A DNA stretch of 64,000 nt from an uncultured Clostridia bacterium (lineage in GTDB: Bacteria > Bacillota > Clostridia > Lachnospirales > CAG-274): contig CALWSK010000001.1 of NCBI GenBank assembly GCA_944384195.1, positions 124,001-188,000 on the forward strand, written 5' to 3'. Below are positions 9,647 to 19,131 of the stretch, in pieces; the first letter of the stretch is position 1, and each line of letters starts with the position of its first letter. The position numbers and the translations under genes were made by a program. Below the pieces are notes generated by a model. That model saw only the letters and a list, made by a program, of their open reading frames with translations. It was not told the DNA's origin and made no database searches.

Positions 9647-10201
9647 ATGAGTAATTTAGAAACTTTTTTAAGTTATATTTGTGGAGAATTTAATAATGAT
9701 AATCAAATTTTAGAACAAGAAAAAAATGGAAATATAACACACCCAAAAGCAAGACACGTAAATAATATTTGTAACCATAAAATTAAAAATATACCTAAAG
9801 ATTTTAAAGGTAAATTTGTATTAGAAGAAAGCTACTATCCAAAAAACATAATGCCACATTTATTTTTATTTACAGAAAATGAGGAAGGCAAAGTAGTGCT
9901 TACTTCTTATGAAATACCTAATGATATATCAAAAGAAGACTTTAGAAACGACAATGAAGAATTAGTTATGGATTTTAATACTCTTGAAGTATCAGAAAAA
10001 TTTACTCCTATGGTTTATGATTATGTAAATGGAGGATTTGAAGGCGAAAGTATTAGCTTTTTCTCTCCTGTTACTAAATTTACTTTAAAAGAAAGAACAG
10101 AAGAAGGAACTTTATATGTTAGCGAGGTATTTGAAAATAATGGAAAAATAACTTTTGGTTTTGTAGAACCTATTGTTTATACAAGGGTTAAAAAATTCTA
10201 A
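9647..10201 (+). CDS. Unknown protein, possibly CpcT/CpeT-like fold
   Basis: 184 residues, acidic, no signal peptide or membrane segment. An AGGAGG site precedes the ATG. I do not recognise it with certainty. The opening LETFLSYICGEFNN, the VLEESYY strand near 57-63 and the end TFGFVEPIVYTRVKK lie in the order and spacing of the CpcT/CpeT (DUF1001) lipocalin-like family, whose known members attach bilins to phycobiliproteins in cyanobacteria. That function makes no sense here, so at best it would share the fold. aroA begins 2 bases after its stop with no good ribosome binding site of its own, so the two genes look translationally coupled. Confidence 0.7.
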   Translation: MSNLETFLSYICGEFNNDNQILEQEKNGNITHPKARHVNNICNHKIKNIPKDFKGKFVLEESYYPKNIMPHLFLFTENEEGKVVLTSYEIPNDISKEDFRNDNEELVMDFNTLEVSEKFTPMVYDYVNGGFEGESISFFSPVTKFTLKERTEEGTLYVSEVFENNGKITFGFVEPIVYTRVKKF

Positions 10202-10203
10202 AT

Positions 10204-11475
10204 ATGAGTTTATTATATAATAAATCGCTAAAAGGTTCTTTTTTTGTAGATGGGGATAAATCTATTTCTCACAGAGCTATTATGCTAGGAGCTATAGCCG
10301 AAGGTATAACAACTATAAAAGGATTTCTAAAGGGTGAAGATTGCCTTTCTACTATACAATGCTTTAAAGATATGGGTATAAAAATAATAGAAGAAAATAA
10401 TATTATAAAAGTATATGGAAATGGGCTTAAAGGATTAAAAGCTCCTGCTAAAGCTCTTTACGTTGGAAATAGTGGTACTACCATAAGATTAATTTCTGGT
10501 ATACTAGCCTCTCAAGATTTTTCTTCTACTATAACTGGAGATAACTCTATTCTAAAACGTCCAATGGAAAGAATAATAACCCCCCTATCTCTTATGGGTG
10601 CTAATATACATAGTAATGGCTATAAAGCTCCTATTACTATTAATGGTACCAGTCTTAATGGTATAGAATATCATATGCCTATAGATAGTGCTCAAGTTAA
10701 GTCTTGTATTTTATTAGCTAGTTTATATGCAAATGAAAAAACAACTATTATAGAAAAAAATAAATCAAGAAATCATAGTGAAATAATGTTAAGATATTTT
10801 GGAGCTAATATAAAAATAGATAATAATACTATAACTAGCTCTCCTATAGATAAGCTTATAGCTAAAGATATAGAAGTTTGTGGAGATATATCTTCTGCTA
10901 GCTTTTTTATAACAGCAGCCCTTATAACAAAAAATTCTCATATAATAATAAAAAATGTAGGCATAAATCCTACTAGAATCGGATTTTTAGAAGTTCTTAT
11001 AAAAATGGGAGCTAATATAAAATTTCTAAATGAAAGATACTTAAATGGAGAAAAAATAGCTGATATAGAAGTTTTTTCTTCTAAGCTAAAAGCTTGTGAT
11101 ATAAACGGAGCTATCATACCTAAGATGATAGATGAGATACCTCTTTTTGCTCTTATATCATCTATTGCAAATGGTAACACTATAGTAAAAGATGCTAGCG
11201 AACTAAAGTTTAAAGAAAGTAATCGTATAAAAACTATATCTACTGAACTAAATAAACTAGGCGCTAATATAATAGAAACAGAAGACGGAATGATAATAGA
11301 AGGAAACAAAAATTTTATAGCTACAAAATGTAATAGCCATAATGACCATAGAATAGCTATGACACTCGCTATTGCATCTCTTGTTTGCCAAGAACCTATA
11401 ATTTTAGATGATAAAAGTTGTATTAATATATCATTTCCAAATTTTTTCAAAATCTTAGAAGAAATAACTTACTAA
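10204..11475 (+). CDS. aroA: 3-phosphoshikimate 1-carboxyvinyltransferase (EPSP synthase)
   Basis: 423 residues. Sixth step of the shikimate pathway: joins PEP to shikimate-3-phosphate. Motifs in order: GDKSISHRAIMLGA near residues 18-31, GNSGTTIRL near 90, DSAQVKSCILLASLY near 163, LKFKESNRI near 340 and NDHRIAMTLAIASL near 383, covering both PEP- and S3P-binding residues. The ATG lies 2 bases after the preceding stop; the nearest Shine-Dalgarno-like AAGGG is too far upstream, so coupling to the upstream gene is likely. aroC lies 13 kb away on the other strand. A strong hairpin terminator follows. Confidence 0.96.
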   Translation: MSLLYNKSLKGSFFVDGDKSISHRAIMLGAIAEGITTIKGFLKGEDCLSTIQCFKDMGIKIIEENNIIKVYGNGLKGLKAPAKALYVGNSGTTIRLISGILASQDFSSTITGDNSILKRPMERIITPLSLMGANIHSNGYKAPITINGTSLNGIEYHMPIDSAQVKSCILLASLYANEKTTIIEKNKSRNHSEIMLRYFGANIKIDNNTITSSPIDKLIAKDIEVCGDISSASFFITAALITKNSHIIIKNVGINPTRIGFLEVLIKMGANIKFLNERYLNGEKIADIEVFSSKLKACDINGAIIPKMIDEIPLFALISSIANGNTIVKDASELKFKESNRIKTISTELNKLGANIIETEDGMIIEGNKNFIATKCNSHNDHRIAMTLAIASLVCQEPIILDDKSCINISFPNFFKILEEITY

Positions 11476-11488
11476 TATATACTAAAAT

Positions 11489-11519
11489 AAAAGCATAGAC
11501 TTTAATAACCTATGCTTTT
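11489..11519. terminator. Bidirectional intrinsic terminator after aroA
   Basis: The 10-base stem AAAAGCATAG / CTATGCTTTT is flanked by A-runs and T-runs, so it can end both aroA (plus) and the convergent C39 protease gene (minus). The same stem, extended by GTT/AAC, recurs at 29411-29439. Confidence 0.85.
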
Positions 11520-11540
11520 TTATTTTTAGTAAAACTAGTT

Positions 11541-12647
11541 TTAATAATATCCAATACTCCAAAAAGGCCCCCCAAAGCCTGCATTTTTAGATTCTTTTAA
11601 TATAAGCTCCATATCATATTCTGTAATGCTTTTGTCATGACTTTTAGAATCTGATACTAATATTTTACCATCATCTGTAATCCCCCTAAGGATTATGTAA
11701 TGTCCACCCTGTGTAAATGTACCTTTTCCCATAAGAGCAACAACCATTTTACCATTTACAAGGGCTTCTATAATTTTTTCTCTATCTCTTCCTAAAGGCT
11801 CTCCATCTAATCCAAAAGCTTTAGCACATTCTACTATCATATTATGACTAGAACCACTTCCTTTAACATAAAATCCATTGTCATAACACCATTTAGCCAT
11901 ATATAAAGGATCTTTTGTATTACCTGTATAGCTAGATAATATCATAGCCATAGAAGTAGGACCGCAAGCATGAGATGAAAATTCATCTTCTCCATATAAA
12001 GCATTTTCATATTCTTTATCATAAAGATTATAATAAACTAAATTTACTTGTTTATCAAACTGATTTTTTTGTTTCAATATATTTATAGTATTTATAAGAC
12101 CGTTATAAAATTGTTCATCTGAAATATTATATTCTTTATCATATATTCTTTGTATTATATTATATCCTTGGAAATAATCTATTTGTTGTTTTGGTTTAAA
12201 ATAACCATCTTTATCTAAATTTAAAATTTGTTGTTCTAAAATATAGTTAAGCCCATATTTAGCATAAAATGATATATCTTCGAAATCTTTTATATTCTCA
12301 TAAATATCCATATTATTAGACTTTATATCTAATATATTAGATAATATCATACATATATCTTCTTTGTTTAAATATCCTAAGTTTTCACTTAAAATCTCTT
12401 CATCTATAGGTTTATTAAAAGCTAAAGATATATATTTTAAAAATTCGTTAGCCGGCATATTAAAACTATACCACATATTATTTATAATAGAAAAATTATT
12501 TATTTTATCTTCCAATAAATTTATACTTGTTATACCATTAAATACTTGTTTATTTTGCTCTAAAGTTTGTTCAAAATCTTGAGCAAAAACAAGGGACGAA
12601 TTTTGAAATATAAAACAACCCATTAATAAATAAATTATCTTCTTCAT
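11541..12647 (-). CDS. Secreted C39-like cysteine protease
   Basis: 368 residues with a signal peptide (KK, hydrophobic core, likely cut after VFA near residue 22). The C-terminal 145 residues form a papain-like C39_2 domain: C228 in HACGPTSMAMIL, H316 in GGHYIILRG and D333 in LVSDSKS. The region from 23 to 220 has no recognised domain. Such proteins are exported and either cut peptides or act on the cell envelope; there is no transmembrane ABC exporter fused, unlike bacteriocin-processing C39 proteases. The substrate is unknown. It shares the terminator with convergent aroA. Confidence 0.82.
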   Translation of the reverse strand: MKKIIYLLMGCFIFQNSSLVFAQDFEQTLEQNKQVFNGITSINLLEDKINNFSIINNMWYSFNMPANEFLKYISLAFNKPIDEEILSENLGYLNKEDICMILSNILDIKSNNMDIYENIKDFEDISFYAKYGLNYILEQQILNLDKDGYFKPKQQIDYFQGYNIIQRIYDKEYNISDEQFYNGLINTINILKQKNQFDKQVNLVYYNLYDKEYENALYGEDEFSSHACGPTSMAMILSSYTGNTKDPLYMAKWCYDNGFYVKGSGSSHNMIVECAKAFGLDGEPLGRDREKIIEALVNGKMVVALMGKGTFTQGGHYIILRGITDDGKILVSDSKSHDKSITEYDMELILKESKNAGFGGPFWSIGYY

Positions 12648-12719
12648 ATTTACCCCTTCTTAAATTTATACAAAATAGTATTTTTATCTTCTTTATCTTA
12701 CATCAAATATCTAAAAAAG

Positions 12720-13454
12720 TCAATATTGAACCTCCATAAGACAAAGCCCACAAGCTGGCATAGTTATTCCGGCTTTCTCTCTACATTTACTATTAAATAT
12801 TTCTTCTATATCGTTATTTCTCTTACCAAGTCCTATCTCATATAAAGTACCTACCATTATCCTAACCATATTATATAAAAATCCATTACCTGTTATATAA
12901 AATCTTACTTCTTTTTCATATTTCTCTATATCTATATTATATATTTTTCTAACAGTAGACTTTTTACATTTTTTATTACTACAAAATGCCAAAAAGTCGT
13001 GTTCTCCTAAAAAAGCTTTACTAGCCTCTCTCATCTTATCAATATCTAAATCTGCTTTAGTATTATAACAAAAATTTTTCTCAAAAACATTAGGTATTCC
13101 AGTATAATTTATTCTATATAAATATGTTTTAGTTTTAGCATTTAGCCTGCTATGAAAACGCATATCCACCTTAGATATTTCATTAACTGCTATATCATCT
13201 GGTAAATACTCGTTTAAGTATTCTAAAATTTCCTGTTCTGTTTTATCCGTATCTATCTTAAAATTTGCTATTTGGGCTTTTGCGTGAGCTCCTGCATCTG
13301 TCCTTCCAGAACCAAAAATTTCTACATCACTAGATACCATCTTAGATAGTATATTTTCTATCTTACCTTGTATAGTATCTTTAGTGTTACCTTGTTTTTG
13401 CCACCCCTTATATCTAGTCCCATCATAAGATATACTTATTTTATAATTATTCAT
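12720..13454 (-). CDS. truA: tRNA pseudouridine(38-40) synthase TruA
   Basis: 244 residues, normal for TruA, which makes pseudouridine at tRNA positions 38-40. The catalytic aspartate is D53 in GSGRTDAGAHAKAQ. Other family segments are YDGTRYKGWQ at the start, HSRLNAKTKTYLYRI and GNGFLYNMVRIMVGTL. An AAGGAG site precedes the ATG. The unknown gene at 13466-13897 ends 11 bases upstream on the same strand. Confidence 0.96.
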   Translation of the reverse strand: MNNYKISISYDGTRYKGWQKQGNTKDTIQGKIENILSKMVSSDVEIFGSGRTDAGAHAKAQIANFKIDTDKTEQEILEYLNEYLPDDIAVNEISKVDMRFHSRLNAKTKTYLYRINYTGIPNVFEKNFCYNTKADLDIDKMREASKAFLGEHDFLAFCSNKKCKKSTVRKIYNIDIEKYEKEVRFYITGNGFLYNMVRIMVGTLYEIGLGKRNNDIEEIFNSKCREKAGITMPACGLCLMEVQY

Positions 13455-13465
13455 ATAAAGCTCCT

Positions 13466-13897
13466 TTAAAAAAATGAAATATACTCTCCGTTATAATTAC
13501 TCCAAACAGTAACATAAGGATTTTTAAAATAAAATGTAGAAAATAAATATTCTTTAAATGATATTTCTAATATAAATTCTAAAATATCATCCTCTAAATC
13601 TTTTAAACTATAAAATATTTTATCTTTATCTAAATTAAATTTATTAATAATATTTTTATAATCAAAATTTTTGCTTAAAAGATTATTTTGTTCTTCTAAA
13701 TTTAATCTAGAAAAATAAAAATCAAAATAAGCTTCTTCACTTTTTAAAATCAAATCTTTTATGTAATTTTTAAATTCTTCAAAATTAGTTACATTTTTTT
13801 TACTGTTATATAACATAAATCCATCTAACACGTTGTTAAAATATATAAATCCCTTTTCTCTAATAAAAAATAAATCTTTACCATCTAATTTTTCCAA
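13466..13897 (-). CDS. Unknown 143-residue protein
   Basis: Starts with TTG behind a GGGGGATT site. The product is rich in Phe, Tyr, Lys, Glu and Asn, has no signal peptide or membrane segment, and looks mostly helical with a hydrophobic aromatic C-terminus (KEYLFSTFYF..YVTVWSNYNGEY). I recognise no family. It lies 11 bases before truA and may be co-transcribed with it. The frame is open throughout and has a plausible start, which supports it as a real gene. Confidence 0.6.
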   Translation of the reverse strand: MEKLDGKDLFFIREKGFIYFNNVLDGFMLYNSKKNVTNFEEFKNYIKDLILKSEEAYFDFYFSRLNLEEQNNLLSKNFDYKNIINKFNLDKDKIFYSLKDLEDDILEFILEISFKEYLFSTFYFKNPYVTVWSNYNGEYISFF

Positions 13898-14043
13898 AAT
13901 AATCCCCCTAAAATCAATTTTTTGAAAATTTTATATTCAAAAACAGGTATTCCTAAAATTTTTCTTTCTTAAAATTTAAAACTTAAAGTCGTTTATAAAT
14001 TTTAACTTGAAAAATTAAGTCATACCTTAATCATATTAAATAA

Positions 14044-14063
14044 GACTGTAGACATCTGCCTAC
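14044..14063 (-). terminator. Weak hairpin downstream of the lipoprotein gene
   Basis: The short inverted repeat CTGTAG / CTACAG lies just 3' of the lipoprotein stop codon. Only a broken T-run follows on the minus strand, so it is a modest terminator candidate. Confidence 0.4.
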
Positions 14064-14078
14064 AGCCAAATTTATATA

Positions 14079-15044
14079 TTATTCAGTAACTGGCATATAT
14101 ACTATTTGCCAAGTATCATCATTTTTAACAAAGTCTAAAGCCATAGGGTGATCCGGTGTAGGTTCATACTGCACATAACCTTTTTTATCTTTCTCTTCCT
14201 CTACAAATTTACCATCTTTAGCTTTTTTCAGGCCTTCTATATACTCAAGCTTTTTAGCTTTAGATAAGTCTTTTATAGCCATAGAATAGTCATATTCTGT
14301 AGGTAAAGCATCAGAAAGAGCATAAAGAGCATAAGCTACTCCATATTCTTTTTCCATAAGAGCTTGAACTAAAAATTGTGATATTAAAATAGGATTTAAA
14401 TTTTTTAAACTAGCTTTATCTCCAGTTTCTAAAAATGTATTTTTGAAATCGTCATAAGTTTTTTGATCTGCTTCTGATAAAAATCCTACTATATTTTTGC
14501 TATCATCTATATAGTCTGCATTTTTTATACCAAATGCATAGCATACATACAATCCTTCATATTCTGCCACTACTTCATAAAGACAAGCTTTAATATCTTT
14601 AGATTTAAAATCTGTTTTTATATTAACAACAAAATTTTCATCTAATTTTAAATCTTCCTTATCTGTTTTTGTAGTATCATCCTTATTTAAATAAGTTTTT
14701 TTAACATATACTTTTTTAGGATTATTACTACCAAAATCTATTTTTATATCTTGATTATCTACAAGTGGTAAAAGATTATCTTCATAAACATCATTTTCAA
14801 ATTTAGGAACTATACTATCTTTATTAAATTTATCAGCATCATTTTCAAAATATTGATAAATTATAGTTGAATCTTGAGCAGAAATATTTATAGGCTTTTG
14901 TTGTTCTGTATCTTCTATTGTAGTATCTTCAGATTGTGAACTTTGCTCATTTGTAGTATTTTCGGTATTATCTGTTCCTGAAGAACCACAACCTGTAAGA
15001 GATATAGCTCCTACTAATGCTATTGCTAATATTTTTCTTTTCAT
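14079..15044 (-). CDS. Putative lipoprotein of unknown function
   Basis: 321 residues. It begins with a lipoprotein signal (MKRKILAIALVGAISLTGC, lipidated Cys at 19) followed by a Ser/Thr/Glu/Asn-rich linker (20-50), so it should be anchored outside the membrane. The rest is a soluble Asp/Lys-rich domain I cannot assign, ending in a short beta segment (FVKNDDTWQIVYMPVTE). It lies 22 bases after glmS on the same strand and may be read through from it, though no functional link is evident. Confidence 0.7.
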   Translation of the reverse strand: MKRKILAIALVGAISLTGCGSSGTDNTENTTNEQSSQSEDTTIEDTEQQKPINISAQDSTIIYQYFENDADKFNKDSIVPKFENDVYEDNLLPLVDNQDIKIDFGSNNPKKVYVKKTYLNKDDTTKTDKEDLKLDENFVVNIKTDFKSKDIKACLYEVVAEYEGLYVCYAFGIKNADYIDDSKNIVGFLSEADQKTYDDFKNTFLETGDKASLKNLNPILISQFLVQALMEKEYGVAYALYALSDALPTEYDYSMAIKDLSKAKKLEYIEGLKKAKDGKFVEEEKDKKGYVQYEPTPDHPMALDFVKNDDTWQIVYMPVTE

Positions 15045-15065
15045 AAAATCACCTCTAAACTTATT

Positions 15066-16886
15066 TTACTCCACTGTTACAGACTTTGCTAAATTTTTAG
15101 GCATATCTATATCACAACCTCTTTCTTTTGCAACATAATAAGAAAAAAGTTGCATAGGTATAATACCTGTAATACCCATAAAAAATTCTTCTTTGCTAGG
15201 TACAAATATAGCATCATCTACTACATCTTCTAAGCCCTCTATACCTTCTTTTGCAAAAACTAAAACTTTAGCTCCACGTGCTTTTACTTCTTTTAAATTG
15301 CTTATAGTCTTTGCGCTAAGACTTTCATCAGTTATTATACCAATAACAAGACTATCTTTATCTATAAGAGCTATACTACCGTGCTTAAGCTCTCCAGATG
15401 CATAGGCTTCGCTATGAATATAAGATATTTCTTTTAATTTTAAAGAGCTTTCTAATGATAAATAATAATCAATCCCCCTTCCTACAATAAAAGCATTTTC
15501 AAGATGACAATATTTATTAGCAATATCTTTTATTTTATCATTAAGTTTTAAACTTTCATTAATATCATTTTCTACTTGCTTTATATTAGATATATAAGCA
15601 TTAAATTGATCCTTTGAAATAGCTCCTCTTATAAAAGCGAGTTTTAATGCAAATAAGTATAATAAAAATACTTGTGTAGAATATCCTTTTGTAGTGGCTA
15701 CTGCTATTTCTGGCCCTGCTAAAGTATAAAAGACAAAGTCGCTTTCTCTAGCTATTGAGCTTCCAAACACATTTACTATAGATATAACTTTTACACCATT
15801 TTCTTTTGCTAATCTTAAAGCTGATAAACTATCTGCTGTTTCTCCAGATTGACTTATTATTATACATACATCATCCTTTTCTAAAATAGGATTTTTATAT
15901 CTAAATTCAGATGCTATATCTATATTTACTCTAACACGAGCAAGATTTTCTATAGCATATTTTCCTATCATACCCGCGTGGTAAGCACTTCCACAAGCTA
16001 CTATATGAATATTTTTAGTATTTTTTATAATTTCTTCTATTTTAGAAAAACTTTCAAAATTTACATCATTATCTGCTATATACTTACTAACACATTTTTT
16101 TATACAAGATGGTTGCTCAAATATTTCTTTTAGCATAAAATGTTCATATCCATTTTTTTCTGCTAAATCTGTATCAAAATCAAAATATAAAACCTCTTTT
16201 GATATAATTTTTTTATTATCATCATATATAGTAACTTTATCTTTATTAATAAGAGCCATTTCTCCATCTTCTAAAAGATAATAATTTTTTGTATATTTCA
16301 GTATAGCTGGCATATCGGAGGCAACAAAATTTTCATCTTCCCCAAGACCTATTATAAGCGGACTATCTTTTTTAGCTACTACAAATTTATCTTTATGTTC
16401 TTCAGATAACACACATACGGCATAAGAACCTTCTAAATCTTTTATTACTTTAGCTAAAGTATCTATCATATCACCATTATAATAATAGTGATATAAATGT
16501 ACTATTACTTCTGTATCTGTATCAGAAATAAACTTATAACCAAGCTTTTGTAATTTTTCTTTAAGCTCCAAATAATTCTCTATAATACCATTATGAACAA
16601 TAGCAAATTTTTTATCATTTGAAAAATGTGGATGAGAATTATTTTCTGTAGGCATACCATGAGTTGCCCATCTTGTATGTCCTATACCTAAATTACCTTG
16701 TAACTCTTGTTTTGCAATACTATTTTTAAGATTTTCTATCTTTCCAACCTCTTTTACTATCTGTATATTATCTCCCAAAATAGCAACGCCAGATGAATCA
16801 TACCCTCTATATTCTAAATTTTTAAGTCCTTCTAATAAAATGTTTTTTGTAGCTTTATTTCCTATATATCCAATTATTCCACACAT
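15066..16886 (-). CDS. glmS: Glutamine-fructose-6-phosphate aminotransferase
   Basis: 606 residues, full length. Makes glucosamine-6-phosphate from fructose-6-phosphate and glutamine, the first step toward UDP-GlcNAc. The N-terminal Ntn glutaminase domain starts MCGIIGYIG with the catalytic Cys2, and includes HTRWATHG. Two SIS sugar-isomerase domains follow (SQSGETADSL, TTKGYSTQ), and the C-terminal tail is NLAKSVTVE. An AAGGAG site precedes the ATG. Expression is probably controlled by the glmS ribozyme in the leader (16997-17114), which self-cleaves when the product accumulates. Confidence 0.97.
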   Translation of the reverse strand: MCGIIGYIGNKATKNILLEGLKNLEYRGYDSSGVAILGDNIQIVKEVGKIENLKNSIAKQELQGNLGIGHTRWATHGMPTENNSHPHFSNDKKFAIVHNGIIENYLELKEKLQKLGYKFISDTDTEVIVHLYHYYYNGDMIDTLAKVIKDLEGSYAVCVLSEEHKDKFVVAKKDSPLIIGLGEDENFVASDMPAILKYTKNYYLLEDGEMALINKDKVTIYDDNKKIISKEVLYFDFDTDLAEKNGYEHFMLKEIFEQPSCIKKCVSKYIADNDVNFESFSKIEEIIKNTKNIHIVACGSAYHAGMIGKYAIENLARVRVNIDIASEFRYKNPILEKDDVCIIISQSGETADSLSALRLAKENGVKVISIVNVFGSSIARESDFVFYTLAGPEIAVATTKGYSTQVFLLYLFALKLAFIRGAISKDQFNAYISNIKQVENDINESLKLNDKIKDIANKYCHLENAFIVGRGIDYYLSLESSLKLKEISYIHSEAYASGELKHGSIALIDKDSLVIGIITDESLSAKTISNLKEVKARGAKVLVFAKEGIEGLEDVVDDAIFVPSKEEFFMGITGIIPMQLFSYYVAKERGCDIDMPKNLAKSVTVE

Positions 16887-16933
16887 ATAAAATTCTCCTT
16901 TTTATTTAATGTAAAGAAGATAGATAAAACCAC

Positions 16934-16976
16934 AATCTCTGTCAAGTTGGTAGCCTATCTATCAACTTTAGAGATT
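16934..16976 (-). promoter_or_regulatory. Long hairpin between glmS ribozyme and glmS
   Basis: Two paired blocks, AATCTCT/AGAGATT and AAGTTGGTAG/CTATCAACTT (one G-U pair), enclose a 5-base loop. On the minus strand the stem is followed by GTGGTTTTA, so it resembles a weak intrinsic terminator in the glmS leader. It might instead be a peripheral helix of the ribozyme; sequence alone does not decide. Confidence 0.5.
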
Positions 16977-16996
16977 TTGCATAATTACTTTTATTT

Positions 16997-17114
16997 TGTA
17001 TAAAAAGTTTCCTTCTTATTTTGTAAAAAGTCTACGTTCTTTATGCAAGAGAACGAGAAGTATCCGCCGAAATTCGATAAACTTCTTCCTCGTCAGCTTC
17101 TTAGCTCAGGCGCT
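16997..17114 (-). ncRNA. glmS self-cleaving ribozyme/riboswitch
   Basis: Read on the minus strand, the leader contains the conserved glmS ribozyme core. The cleavage site is A|GCGCC at 17114/17113, then GACGAGG, GTTTATCGAA and TTCGGCGGATA, a capped GTTCT..AGAAC arm, and the 3' GGAAACTTTT segment near 17001-17011. The order and spacing match the Firmicutes family that is cut when glucosamine-6-phosphate binds. It lies about 110 bases upstream of the glmS start. The outer limits are approximate; the 3' end may extend further toward glmS. Confidence 0.92.
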
Positions 17115-17223
17115 TTTTATTTACAAAATATCCCCCTTTCTACTTTTATAAAACATATCCTACCATATAAAGATTTTATTGTCAAGATAATCAAATGTTA
17201 AAAAGTATCTTATATAATATTAT

Positions 17224-17248
17224 AGGCTATAGACTTAGTCTATAGCCT
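17224..17248 (-). terminator. Hairpin terminator of the ABC transporter operon
   Basis: The perfect 11-base stem AGGCTATAGAC / GTCTATAGCCT with a TTA loop begins 6 bases 3' of the permease stop. The downstream minus-strand tail (ATAATATTATA) is AT-rich but lacks a clean T-run. Confidence 0.6.
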
Positions 17249-17253
17249 TATAT

Positions 17254-19131
17254 CTATTTTATATTTTTTAAAATTTCTATAGCTTCTGTGCTAACACTAT
17301 TATTTATAACTTCATTATCTTTAAAAAATATATATATCATATAATCTGTTCCAAGATTAGTTTTTAATAATTGCCCATTATCTATTATAGAAATAACTTT
17401 ATCTCTGTTACTATCATTTATATTTATAACATATTTTTCATCATTTATATAAAATTCTACTCTTTCTGCTTTACTAAAGTCTATATTATCTGTTTTTATT
17501 TGATATTTATCAAATATAGAAAGTGTATTTTTAAAATCTTTTGTAATATCTATTGTTAGCCTTTTATAATAAGAATTTTCAATATAAGATTGATAATAAA
17601 TTTCAACTTTAAATAAAATATCTTTATCACTATAAACGCTATTTACTTCTAAGTCTTTTCTAATAGCATCTAAAATTTCTTTTTTCTTACTATTTTCATC
17701 TATATTTATGTTATTTTCCTTAGTTTCAATATTTATATCTAAATATTCTAAATCTAAATCTTTATAGAAAAAGCTAGTTGCTTCTTCTTTAAATTCATTA
17801 GATTTTAATATTTTTTCAGTAACTACAGGATCTAAGTGTATCATTCTTTCTACAATTTTACCATTTTTCATATTATAAGATACTTTTCTTACAATACCTC
17901 TAAAATTATTTTCTTCAAGAGTTTGTTTATGCATCTGAAGTATATATGATATATTATTTTGCTCTTTAAGTTCTATATTATTAAAAGTTGTAGGTAAATT
18001 ATATACAACAACACTTTCTATTTTGTTTTCTTCTGGTATATAATTTTTAATTTTAAAAATATCAAAATTAAAACATACAATTATAAATAAGCTTATAATA
18101 GAACAAACTATTATTCCATACCAATTTTTAAACATAGCTTTAAAATCTGAATTTAATATTACATTTGCCATACAATAAAATACTACGGCTCCAAATATTG
18201 CACCTATATATATTAAAAATTCATTGTTTGATATAACTGCAAAAAATGTTCCTAAATATAAACTTCCTAAAATAACACCTAAATATTTTAATATAATTTC
18301 TATAGGTTTAAAAGCTATTGTTCTATTATTTTCGCTTTTTCTAATTTTAAATAAATATAAATTTAAAATAGTAACTATTATAAATATCAATATATTAATT
18401 ATTAAAGAAGTGTAAAATATTTTGTCTAATATTATGTTATTCGGATCATTTATATTCTGTATAAATAAAGAAGTAAATGGAGAATATAAAAACTGATTAT
18501 TCCAAAATTGTTCCAAAACAATAACTCTACTATATATTCTATTTAGAATTACAACTATAATAGCAATTATTCCATTTATATTGCTTAAAATTAGTCCTAA
18601 TGCAGTAGCTATTATTTTACTTCCAGATATAATATTACTAAATACTACTATAGAATACAAAGATAAGAAAAATATAATATTTATACCTATAGCTTTTAAT
18701 ATCTGAGCAAAAGATACAATATCTATTTTAAAAGCAAATTGTGCTATAAAATATGATAATAAATATATAATTATTATTATTGGTATAACCATTATAGGAA
18801 CTATGCTATATTTTATAAGAAACAGTTTTTCTCTTTTTATAGGTAAACTATGATAAAAATCTATTTGATCCTTGCTATGCAAATAAGAAAAAACATTTTG
18901 TCCTGCAAATGCGAGTCCTATTATTGCTATAGTAGTAAATATATTACTAACTAAAACCTGATAAATGTTTCTTAACATATAATCAGTCATAACTTCAACA
19001 TTTTGTGTATAATCTAATATTTCTAAACTAGGTATAATAATTTGACTAAAAGATAATATAAATAATGCTAATAATCCAATCCATATAAATCTTTTTAACT
19101 CATCTTTAAAAAATAAGCGATTTGACATCAT
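17254..19131 (-). CDS. ABC transporter permease with C-terminal extracytoplasmic domain
   Basis: 625 residues. The N-terminal half has about eight hydrophobic segments of an ABC-2-like permease, including HSKDQIDFYHSLPIKREKLFLIKY, a loop typical of YtrC/D-like bacterial exporters. Another hydrophobic stretch near 330-355 leads into a soluble domain of about 270 residues outside the membrane, the arrangement seen in DUF6449-type permeases. Its start overlaps the ATPase gene by 26 bases, with GGAGG 9 bases before the ATG. With the YtrA-type regulator it forms a three-gene operon. Members respond to cell-wall stress or export peptides, but the substrate here is unknown. Confidence 0.8.
   Translation of the reverse strand: MMSNRLFFKDELKRFIWIGLLALFILSFSQIIIPSLEILDYTQNVEVMTDYMLRNIYQVLVSNIFTTIAIIGLAFAGQNVFSYLHSKDQIDFYHSLPIKREKLFLIKYSIVPIMVIPIIIIIYLLSYFIAQFAFKIDIVSFAQILKAIGINIIFFLSLYSIVVFSNIISGSKIIATALGLILSNINGIIAIIVVILNRIYSRVIVLEQFWNNQFLYSPFTSLFIQNINDPNNIILDKIFYTSLIINILIFIIVTILNLYLFKIRKSENNRTIAFKPIEIILKYLGVILGSLYLGTFFAVISNNEFLIYIGAIFGAVVFYCMANVILNSDFKAMFKNWYGIIVCSIISLFIIVCFNFDIFKIKNYIPEENKIESVVVYNLPTTFNNIELKEQNNISYILQMHKQTLEENNFRGIVRKVSYNMKNGKIVERMIHLDPVVTEKILKSNEFKEEATSFFYKDLDLEYLDINIETKENNINIDENSKKKEILDAIRKDLEVNSVYSDKDILFKVEIYYQSYIENSYYKRLTIDITKDFKNTLSIFDKYQIKTDNIDFSKAERVEFYINDEKYVININDSNRDKVISIIDNGQLLKTNLGTDYMIYIFFKDNEVINNSVSTEAIEILKNIK

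Noticed and set aside
10938..11450. 170-residue minus-strand frame inside aroA
   Set aside because: Antisense to a gene with all EPSP synthase motifs; no start signal.
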